A DNA stretch of 5,283 bases from Bacillota bacterium (GTDB taxonomy: Bacteria > Bacillota > Clostridia > Peptostreptococcales > Anaerovoracaceae). The notes under the pieces are model-generated. The model was not told the origin of the DNA. It did not search any database and saw only the letters and a program-made list of their open reading frames with translations. Numbering within the stretch: the first letter of the stretch is position 1; every line of letters starts with the position of its first letter. The stretch lies in assembly GCA_017619985.1 (NCBI GenBank), contig JAFZRG010000198.1:1-5283 (forward strand), given 5' to 3'. Below are positions 1 through 4,221 of the stretch, piece after piece. Position numbers and translations under genes: made by a program.

Positions 1-947
1 ACGGGCTCGGAATCGGAGACGATGGAGACCGCCATGGTCATGATGTCCGCGCCGTTCAGAACGTCTGCCGCCATCTGGCCGGTGGTCTTGCCGAGGGCGA
101 CGTAGTCGAGCGTCTCGGAACCCACGCAGCCGTACTGCGCGACCTGCTCTTCTTCACTGCCGTAGCAGGGGATGCCTGCGGGATCGGTCGCCGCAGTGAC
201 CACGGAGAAGTTGTTGACGACGTTGTTGTCGGTCAGATTGCAGAGGCAGTCGATGCCGTCCGCGAGCAGGGACGCGATGCCGGAAGCGATCTCGGAAGCG
301 TCGGTGACGCCCTGCGCCTTGATCTCGAAGCCGTAGTCGCCCGCGATCTTCTGGTATTCCTCAAGCTGCGCCAGAGAGTTGGCTTCGGAAGTCGTGTACA
401 GGATGCCTACGGTCTTCGCGTCGGGCTGGAAGGCTCTCATCATGGCCATCTGGGCCGGATAATTCAGGTTGTCGGATGTGCCGCTGCAGCCGCTCTGCGG
501 GGCATTCAGGTCCTTGACGAGGCCAGCGCCCGTGGGGCTGGAGACGGCGGAGAAGATGACGGGGATGCCTGCGTCCTTGGCCGCCGCATAAGCCGCGGTG
601 GCGGACGGGGTCGCGATCGCGATGATCACGTCGCAGCCGTCGGTGACGAATTTCTGCGCCGCCATGGAATTGGTCTCGCCTTCGCCCATGCCGTTGACGA
701 AGTCGATCGTGCAGGTCTCGCCGTCCACGAAGCCTGCTTCCTTCAGACCTTCGATGATGCCGATGTAGCAGTTGTCAAGGGATGCGTGCGGCGCAAACTG
801 CAGGATGCCGATGCGCACGGTTTCCGCTGTTTCCTCACCGCCCTGCTCGGGCTGCTGCGCGGGTTCGTTCGAACCGCTGCTGCACGCTGCCATAGACAGG
901 ATCATTGCCAGTGCCAGGATGATTGCCAGGATCTTCTTGCTTGTCAT
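1..947 (-). CDS. trpX: Tryptophan ABC transporter substrate-binding lipoprotein (TrpX-like), 3' end missing
   Basis: This is the extracellular solute-binding component of an ABC importer, and the upstream leader indicates that tryptophan is the substrate. The frame is open from the ATG at 945-947 to the left edge, giving 315 complete codons. Family members usually have about 330 residues, so only a short C-terminal piece is missing. Residues 1-21 form a lipoprotein signal peptide (K4-K5, a hydrophobic core, then MAA before Cys22). A Ser/Gln/Glu-rich linker follows to about residue 42. The mature part matches the ABC substrate-binding family PF04392 (type I periplasmic-binding fold): VRIGILQ at 44-50, IATPSA at 111-116, PVIFSAVSSP at 129-138, then GTSDN and GILYTTSEANS. 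The start is supported by GAGG at 956-959, 8 nt upstream. Besides Cys22 it has eight further cysteines, which is unusual for an exported protein and fits an anaerobe. Permease and ATPase genes are expected beyond the left edge. The family is seen in the sequence; the tryptophan specificity is inferred from the T-box. Confidence 0.93.
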   Translation of the reverse strand, partial: MTSKKILAIILALAMILSMAACSSGSNEPAQQPEQGGEETAETVRIGILQFAPHASLDNCYIGIIEGLKEAGFVDGETCTIDFVNGMGEGETNSMAAQKFVTDGCDVIIAIATPSATAAYAAAKDAGIPVIFSAVSSPTGAGLVKDLNAPQSGCSGTSDNLNYPAQMAMMRAFQPDAKTVGILYTTSEANSLAQLEEYQKIAGDYGFEIKAQGVTDASEIASGIASLLADGIDCLCNLTDNNVVNNFSVVTAATDPAGIPCYGSEEEQVAQYGCVGSETLDYVALGKTTGQMAADVLNGADIMTMAVSIVSDSEP

Positions 948-1021
948 TTCGTTTTCCTCTTTCTTTCTGCGGCCTCTTGGGCCAGCCTTTCTGTCGATGG
1001 TCTTTGGGAATATCAGCGGAA

Positions 1022-1318
1022 TAAAAAACGCTTTTGCCCACGGTTTCCCGGGACAAAAGCGCTATGCTTCTGCGTTGCCACCCGAGTTGCGCATTGCTGC
1101 GCCTCTCACTTACACCTGCCATCACAGGTGCCCCGATTTGTAACAGGAGGGATCCCGTCGGTCACTACTGAGCGTACCGTAAGGTGACGCCGTTCAAACC
1201 GCCCTCAGAAGTCCATTCGCCTGCCGCTTTCCGCTTCGCTCTCACCGCCCGAAGCTCGCTGGATGGTCCGCTTGTGCAGGGTACTACTCTTCCTCACAGG
1301 TTTGTTCTGTATGAAATT
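1022..1318 (-). promoter_or_regulatory. T-box riboswitch leader, tryptophan-specific (UGG specifier)
   Basis: This is a tRNA-sensing leader upstream of trpX. Read on the minus strand it contains, in order: the Stem I start GAGGAAGAGUAGUA (1282-1295); the distal Stem I segment with AG-bulge and GNUG-like loop elements (about 1225-1260); a specifier loop GAA-UGG-ACUUCUGAG with UGG at 1213-1215; a Stem II region (about 1150-1190, GUCAC/GUGAC arms); Stem III (CACCUG/CAGGUG, about 1112-1131); and the T-box proper. The antiterminator folds exactly: CUCGGG (1081-1086) with CCCGGG (1047-1052), a 7-nt bulge UGGCAAC (1074-1080), and GCAGAAG (1067-1073) with CUUUUGU (1053-1059). The bulge reads UGGC, which pairs with an acceptor end GCCA. 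Bacterial tRNA-Trp carries discriminator G73, so specifier and bulge agree independently. Uncharged tRNA-Trp should stabilise the antiterminator and turn trpX on. Confidence 0.95.
1023..1061 (-). terminator. T-box-controlled intrinsic terminator of trpX
   Basis: On the minus strand, CGCUUUUG (1054-1061) pairs with CAAAAGCG (1029-1036). A bulged U at 1053 and a CCC/GGG extension follow, and a run of six U (1023-1028) comes right after the stem. Its 5' arm uses the same bases (about 1047-1059) as the 3' arms of the T-box antiterminator, so the two structures exclude each other. It is the default OFF state when tRNA-Trp is charged. Confidence 0.93.
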
Positions 1319-1324
1319 GTCTGT

Positions 1325-1353
1325 ATTGTAGCGCGGCCGTTTTGGCTTGTCAA
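1325..1353 (-). promoter_or_regulatory. Sigma-A promoter of the T-box/trpX unit
   Basis: A perfect -35 TTGACA (1348-1353) and a -10 TACAAT (1325-1330) are separated by 17 bp. An A-tract of eight bases (about 1357-1365) lies just upstream of the -35 and resembles an UP element. Predicted transcription start is near 1318, which gives a leader of about 370 nt before the trpX ATG and includes the whole T-box. No operator is visible over the promoter, consistent with control by the riboswitch alone. Confidence 0.9.
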
Positions 1354-1367
1354 GCAGTTTTTTTTAA

Positions 1368-1403
1368 TCAAAAGCCCGCGGACATCGCTTCGCGGGCTTT
1401 TGA
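1368..1403. repeat. 13-bp perfect inverted repeat, terminator-like, between divergent promoters
   Basis: TCAAAAGCCCGCG (1368-1380) is perfectly repeated in inverse at 1391-1403 around a 10-nt loop. The AAAAG...CUUUU ends look like a bidirectional intrinsic terminator, but no long U-run follows outside the stem in either direction. No gene ends here: the trpX promoter is to its left and the MerR promoter is to its right. It may insulate the two divergent units, end a short antisense or pervasive transcript, or be left over from a lost gene. The repeat itself is certain; the function is inferred. Confidence 0.7.
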
Positions 1404-1442
1404 AAGGAGCGGAAAATATGCAGGCTTTGCCGCCCCGGGATG

Positions 1443-1471
1443 TTGATATACACACTGTTTCCTGCTATGAT
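1443..1471 (+). promoter_or_regulatory. Extended -10 promoter of the MerR-family gene
   Basis: A -35 TTGATA (1443-1448), a 17-bp spacer and a -10 TATGAT (1466-1471) preceded by TGC form an extended -10 promoter. Predicted start is near 1478, giving a leader of about 68 nt before the ATG at 1546. The spacer is 17 bp. It is not the 19-20 bp typical of promoters that MerR proteins activate by DNA distortion, so classical MerR auto-activation at this promoter is not suggested. Confidence 0.75.
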
Positions 1472-1482
1472 AATTATAAGTC

Positions 1483-1496
1483 GTTCACTAGTGAAC
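1483..1496. promoter_or_regulatory. 14-bp perfect palindrome, candidate operator
   Basis: GTTCACTAGTGAAC is a perfect palindrome placed about +6 to +19 relative to the predicted start of the MerR gene transcript. A dimeric repressor bound there would block initiation or early elongation. As RNA it could also form a 5-bp stem with a CUAG loop. The cognate regulator is unknown. It could be the MerR-family protein encoded just downstream or another dimeric repressor. Confidence 0.6.
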
Positions 1497-1545
1497 AAGT
1501 CAAGCACGGAACATAGAAAAGAATCTTTTTTTGTAAAATATTAGA

Positions 1546-2367
1546 ATGACCGAAATGAATAAACCGGATAAGGAGAATCTGTTCACCATCGCGCAGGCCG
1601 CCAACGCCTGTTCGGTGTCGCGGTCCACGCTGCTGCGCATGGAGGAGGAAGGTCTACTGACGCCCGCCCTGCACGAAGAGGGAAAATACCGCTACTACAG
1701 CACGGATAACGTGACGCAGGCCCTGCAGATCTATGCCATGCACCGCATGGGCCTGACCCACAAAGAGATCCATCCGCTGGTGGACGATCCCGGGGACATT
1801 GACGCGGTTATCGGGCAGCTGGAGCACCTGCGGGACAACCTCAACGATATCCTGACCCATTTGAAAAAGCGGACCATGAAGGATTCGACCACGGTCACGG
1901 AGATGCTGCGTCTGCCCGAGACTTTGTGTTACGTCCGCACGTACGAACTCGAGGGCGGACGGTACGACTTTCGCCAATACATCCGCGACACCCTGACGGA
2001 CGCCATCCGCGCGGGCTGCCGGCTCGACTGGGAACGCGTTCCCTTTATGCGGGTACAGCGGCCGGACCTCGCCGAGGGCATGGTCGAACGCGGCGTCTAC
2101 CGCTACCGCATCTGCGTGCCCATCACCGGCCATCCGAAACACTGCGAAAACATCGAAACGGTCCGTTCCCGGCAGGTCCTGTCGGTCACGTGGCACGGGG
2201 AAGTGACGGACCTCGCGCAGCGCACGCTGACTCTGGCAACAGACGCTCGCGCCATGAATCTGAAGCCGACCGGCTGGTTTCACGTCATCCTCGAGCGGTC
2301 CGTCGCGGAGACCGGCACAGGAAACGCGCGCAGCAACGTGCTGCAGCTCGGCTGCATCGTCGAATAG
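1546..2367 (+). CDS. MerR-family transcriptional regulator with GyrI-like effector domain
   Basis: This 273-residue protein is a probable cytoplasmic ligand-responsive DNA-binding regulator with a BmrR-like layout. Residues 13-38 (FTIAQAANACSVSRSTLLRMEEEGLL) form the MerR helix-turn-helix. The wing carries the family's YRYYS signature at 48-52, and a second helical pair runs to about residue 79. Residues about 84-110 form a dimerisation helix. Residues about 112-273 resemble the GyrI-like effector-binding fold, with the GVYRYRICVPI strand and a C-terminal GWFHVILE segment. The only cysteine near the HTH is Cys22, and no metal-binding cysteine cluster is seen, so an organic ligand is more likely than a metal. 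An in-frame stop at 1534-1536 limits the start to 1546 or 1555. Neither has a recognisable Shine-Dalgarno sequence. It is transcribed alone, divergently from trpX, and its target is not identifiable here. Confidence 0.92.
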   Translation: MTEMNKPDKENLFTIAQAANACSVSRSTLLRMEEEGLLTPALHEEGKYRYYSTDNVTQALQIYAMHRMGLTHKEIHPLVDDPGDIDAVIGQLEHLRDNLNDILTHLKKRTMKDSTTVTEMLRLPETLCYVRTYELEGGRYDFRQYIRDTLTDAIRAGCRLDWERVPFMRVQRPDLAEGMVERGVYRYRICVPITGHPKHCENIETVRSRQVLSVTWHGEVTDLAQRTLTLATDARAMNLKPTGWFHVILERSVAETGTGNARSNVLQLGCIVE

Positions 2368-2379
2368 CATCGATAAGGC

Positions 2380-2413
2380 AAAGGCGCCGCCCGGAACCGG
2401 GCAGCGCCTTTTT
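2380..2413 (+). terminator. Intrinsic terminator of the MerR-family gene
   Basis: AAAGGCGC (2380-2387) pairs with GCGCCTTT (2404-2411). After one C/A mismatch, GCCCGG (2389-2394) pairs with CCGGGC (2397-2402), and T5 (2409-2413) follows. It lies 12 nt after the stop codon. The hsp20 gene converges on it from the other side, and on the minus strand the stem is followed by CCUUUGCCUU. It may therefore also stop hsp20 transcripts, though less efficiently. Confidence 0.93.
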
Positions 2414-2478
2414 GTGTGCTTCGCAATATTTCTCTATCTCTTATCCCTTTTGGAGGACTGGGTCTGCAAATACAGGCC

Positions 2479-2913
2479 TTAGCCTTCGATCTGAATGAAC
2501 TTCGGCGTTTCGATCTTTTCTTCCGGCTGCTTCTTGGGCACGGAGATCTTCAGGATGCCGTCGACGAATTTCGCCTTGATATCCTCTTCCTTCAGCTCTT
2601 CGCCTACGTAGAAGGATCTGCTGCTGGAGCCGTAATATCTCTCGCGTCTGATGTACTTGCCTTCCTTCTCGTCGTTCGTATCGAACTTCGTCTCGGCGGA
2701 AATGGTCAGGTAGCCGTCCTTCAGCTGGGCCTTTACGTCTTCCTTCTTGACACCGGGCAGTTCGACGTCCAGTTCGTAAGAACCTTCGGTCTCCTTGACG
2801 TCGGTGCGCATCAGCTGGGTCTGCGGGCCCTGCACTCTCTTGACAGGACGGTCAAAATCATCGAAGAAATCATCGAACAGATTGTTTCTGAATACACTGG
2901 GCATAAGTAACAT
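2479..2913 (-). CDS. hsp20: Small heat-shock protein, Hsp20/alpha-crystallin family
   Basis: This is an ATP-independent holdase chaperone that binds unfolding proteins in the cytoplasm and forms oligomers. It has 144 residues from the start at 2911-2913. The N-terminal arm is short and Phe/Asp-rich (MPSVFRNN, then FDDFFDDF, residues 4-20). The alpha-crystallin domain covers about 36-128, with ELDVELPGVKKEDV at 47-60, DGYLTISAE at 66-74 and the hallmark AKFVDGILKISVPK at 114-127. The C-terminal tail ends with the I-x-I anchoring motif IQI (140-142). The start is fixed by AGGAGG at 2922-2927, 8 nt upstream. An in-frame ATG at 2938-2940 would place that ribosome binding site inside the coding region, so it is rejected. 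The gene is monocistronic, and regulation by HrcA is expected from the CIRCE element upstream. Length and motifs match clostridial Hsp18-type proteins. Confidence 0.97.
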   Translation of the reverse strand: MLLMPSVFRNNLFDDFFDDFDRPVKRVQGPQTQLMRTDVKETEGSYELDVELPGVKKEDVKAQLKDGYLTISAETKFDTNDEKEGKYIRRERYYGSSSRSFYVGEELKEEDIKAKFVDGILKISVPKKQPEEKIETPKFIQIEG

Positions 2914-2950
2914 GTTGGGTCCCTCCTTTTCATGAACCAAATATCTTTTT

Positions 2951-2980
2951 CTGCCTTTGCGGCAGGTGTTCTCTTTCGAG
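2951..2980 (-). other. Two small hairpins in the hsp20 5' leader
   Basis: In the hsp20 mRNA the leader begins with CUC-GAAA-GAG (2971-2980), a 3-bp stem with a GNRA loop. CUGCC-GCAAA-GGCAG (2951-2965), a 5-bp stem, follows. Neither has a U-run, and neither clearly pairs with the ribosome binding site at 2922-2927. They may stabilise the 5' end of the message. Confidence 0.45.
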
Positions 2981-2987
2981 CAACTAT

Positions 2988-3016
2988 GTTATACCACGTT
3001 TGTTAGCACTCGTCAA
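2988..3016 (-). promoter_or_regulatory. Sigma-A promoter of hsp20
   Basis: The -35 is TTGACG (3011-3016) and the -10 is TATAAC (2988-2993), with exactly 17 bp between them. Predicted start is near 2981, giving a leader of about 68 nt. The -35 lies within the CIRCE spacer and right arm, so HrcA binding would exclude RNA polymerase. An A/T tract (3031-3048) lies upstream and could act as an UP element, though it is slightly far from the -35. Confidence 0.9.
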
Positions 3017-3031
3017 TAGTGAGTGCTAACA
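3001..3031. promoter_or_regulatory. CIRCE element, HrcA operator
   Basis: The core TTAGCACTC (3003-3011), a 9-nt spacer and GAGTGCTAA (3021-3029) match the CIRCE consensus with no mismatch. The symmetry extends to 11 bp per arm (3001-3011 and 3021-3031). HrcA normally represses groESL and dnaK operons through this site. Here it controls a small heat-shock protein gene by covering the -35 box. Confidence 0.97.
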
Positions 3032-3077
3032 TTTTTTAAAAAATTTTTGGCCCATCGGAAAAGCTTCCCGGTGACCC

Positions 3078-3097
3078 AAAAAAAGCGCACAGCGCCT
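3078..3097 (-). terminator. Second (backup) minus-strand terminator candidate
   Basis: On the minus strand AGGCGC-UGU-GCGCUU forms a compact 6-bp hairpin including one G-U pair (3083-3097). It runs straight into seven U (3078-3084). It would stop transcripts that pass the first hairpin before they reach the hsp20 promoter. The stem is short, so strength is uncertain. Confidence 0.55.
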
Positions 3098-3209
3098 GGT
3101 AGACTGTATCGTTTCCAATGACATCGATAATACGACCGGCTTTCCGATCGGTGTCACAAATCTTCCATTTTAAGCATTCTTGCACCATGTTTTTGCCACA
3201 GTAATACAG

Positions 3210-3252
3210 AAAAACTAAATGTGTTGCATATTTGAGGTCAAACATGCAACAC
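3210..3252 (-). terminator. Intrinsic terminator candidate of the CmpB-family gene
   Basis: GTGTTGCAT (3221-3229) and ATGCAACAC (3244-3252) are perfect inverse copies. TTTGA and TCAAA inside them extend the stem. The single mismatch (A3230/C3243) becomes a G-U pair only in minus-strand RNA, giving a near 15-bp stem in the orientation of the upstream gene. The following sequence AUUUAGUUUUU (T5 at 3210-3214) is an imperfect U-tract. It lies about 50 nt after the stop codon of the gene at 3306-4160. Confidence 0.65.
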
Positions 3253-3305
3253 TATCTGCCATTTAACCCGCTATGTGCCATATTCGTGCAACATCGAGGC
3301 TTTTA

Positions 3306-4160
3306 TTATTCGTCCTGTGACATCCGGCGGATATGCTCGATATACTCCTGGAATCTCTCCGCACGGGCGGACGGGTTGTTGCGCAGGATGCGCTTTGCAG
3401 CTGCGAACGGTTTCGGTCTGCGCGCCTTTGCCTGCGCGACGACGGATTTCAGGCGCTCGCGCCGCTCCTTCGCACGGCTGCGGACGTCTGCCACGCACTC
3501 GCGCAATTCCTCGGCATCCGGGACCCCATTGCCGTTCACGTCCAGGTACGCAAGTTTCGCGTCTACCTTGTCTTTGACTCTCTCGGCCCGCTCCACGGCA
3601 GCAGCCAGACGTTCGTTTTCTTCTGCCATCTCCTGCAGCAGCGCTTTCAGATCCAGAGCCTGGCGTGCTGAGACCGTCGTATCCACAGCAAGTCCAGCCA
3701 TCAGAACGTGCGCCAGGATCTGCACCCAGACGCCGGTAAAATACTGCAGGGCGACGTCGAAGAACGGATGCACCCACTTCACGAGCAGCACGGAAAACAC
3801 ACACCAGGCGAACGTTGCGCGCGGGCAGACATAACCGTGGAGGTTGCCCGGGTCATGCGAATAGTCCCAATAGCGCACGGCAAACAGCTTCTCCATCAGC
3901 GCGCCTGTGAAATACTCAAGAATGCTCGCGGCCAGCCCGCCCAGCAGGGCGGTCAGCAGCACATTGTCCTGCGCCGGCAGCGCCGCGTGCAGGATCGTGA
4001 TCGCGCCGAAGCCGTAGATCGGCAGGATGGGACCGAACAGAAAGCCGCGGTTCACGAGCTTATGGCTGCGCACAGAAACGTAGGCCACCTCCCAGAGATA
4101 GCCCGCCAGGGAATATAAAAAGAACAAGAGGATCCACTGATCCACGGAATACCGATACAT
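3306..4160 (-). CDS. CmpB-family (putative ABC-transporter type IV) membrane protein with EF-hand-like tail
   Basis: This is a 284-residue integral membrane protein of the PF06541 type, whose biochemical role is not established. Five hydrophobic segments are visible at about 9-27, 43-61, 67-88, 115-130 and 140-160. Family motifs are NRGFLFGPILPIYGFG (37-52) and EKLF...YWDYS...N.HG (90-109). The basic loop 31-38 and the basic tail predict an extracellular N-terminus and a cytoplasmic C-terminus. Residues 165-284 form a long charged helical tail, probably coiled coil from about 170 to 203. It contains an EF-hand-like loop at 207-218 (DVNGNGVPDAEE, with D1, N3, N5, G6, D9 and E12 in place) and a very basic stretch at 227-260. 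The start at 4158-4160 has GGGAG at 4166-4170, with 5 nt between. That site lies in the terminator hairpin of the preceding exporter gene. The gene ends with two adjacent TAA codons. Confidence 0.88.
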   Translation of the reverse strand: MYRYSVDQWILLFFLYSLAGYLWEVAYVSVRSHKLVNRGFLFGPILPIYGFGAITILHAALPAQDNVLLTALLGGLAASILEYFTGALMEKLFAVRYWDYSHDPGNLHGYVCPRATFAWCVFSVLLVKWVHPFFDVALQYFTGVWVQILAHVLMAGLAVDTTVSARQALDLKALLQEMAEENERLAAAVERAERVKDKVDAKLAYLDVNGNGVPDAEELRECVADVRSRAKERRERLKSVVAQAKARRPKPFAAAKRILRNNPSARAERFQEYIEHIRRMSQDE

Positions 4161-4191
4161 AAAAACTCCCTGCGGATGATCCGCAAGGAGT
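4161..4191 (-). terminator. Terminator of the ABC exporter gene, overlapping the next ribosome binding site
   Basis: On the minus strand, 13-base arms (4179-4191 and 4165-4177) pair around position 4178. Their one non-complementary position (C70/A86 in plus sense) becomes a G-U pair in this RNA. The result is a 12- to 13-bp stem with a 3-nt loop, and five T (4161-4165) follow. It begins about 10 nt after the exporter stop codon. The 3' arm contains GGGAG, the ribosome binding site of the gene starting at 4160, and the 5' arm contains the complementary CUCC. Confidence 0.82.
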
Positions 4192-4221
4192 ATTATACCA
4201 CTATTTCTTCTGCCCTTTCCA
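4192..4221 (-). promoter_or_regulatory. Possible promoter of the CmpB-family gene
   Basis: A consensus -10 TATAAT (4192-4197) is preceded by TGG, giving an extended -10. The best -35 is TGGAAA (4216-4221, four of six matches, 18-bp spacer), inside the end of the exporter gene. The predicted start near 4185 would leave out the outer CUCC arm of the terminator hairpin and so free the ribosome binding site. A -10 match this good can occur by chance. Confidence 0.5.

Larger units (their letters stand above)
3032..3305. other. AT-richer intergenic region without a convincing gene
   Basis: This stretch separates the CIRCE element from the CmpB-family gene and is clearly less GC-rich than its flanks. 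It contains the palindrome ATTTTTTAAAAAAT (3031-3044), a weak dyad at 3056-3070 and two minus-strand terminator-like hairpins listed separately. A minus-strand frame of 69 codons (3036-3245) is open. It has no ribosome binding site, starts inside one hairpin, passes through the U-tract of the other and resembles no family I know, so it is not called as a gene. Confidence 0.6.

Noticed and set aside
772..1187. Open frames on both strands across the trpX start and T-box (772-1143 plus, 786-1187 plus, 835-1125 minus)
   Set aside because: They overlap trpX and its structured leader, have no ribosome binding sites, and their Arg/Cys/Pro-rich translations look like frame shadows of GC-rich sequence.
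1418..1516. 32-codon plus-strand frame with AAAGGAG 8 nt upstream of its ATG
   Set aside because: The only visible plus-strand promoter (1443-1471) lies inside the frame and starts RNA at about 1478, so the start codon would not be in that transcript. The peptide resembles nothing known. It is kept only as part of a finding.
1654..2370. 238-codon minus-strand frame opposite the MerR-family gene
   Set aside because: The plus-strand protein shows clear HTH and wing motifs. The minus frame is a complementary-strand shadow with no ribosome binding site and no family resemblance.
1926..2498. 190-codon plus-strand frame overlapping the MerR-family gene end and terminator
   Set aside because: It has an Arg/His-rich translation typical of a shifted frame, and it runs through a strong terminator hairpin.
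2914..2940. Upstream in-frame ATG for hsp20 at 2938-2940
   Set aside because: Using it would translate through the AGGAGG sequence at 2922-2927. The ATG at 2911-2913 has ideal spacing and gives the usual N-terminus.
3031..3048. ATTTTTTAAAAAAT palindrome as a separate operator or origin-like element
   Set aside because: Runs of A and T make such symmetry common. Its position upstream of the hsp20 promoter is adequately explained as an UP-like tract.
3232..4118. Several plus- and minus-strand frames opposite or within the CmpB-family gene
   Set aside because: They are shadows of the membrane protein gene. Only the 3306-4160 frame has a ribosome binding site, membrane segments and recognisable family motifs.
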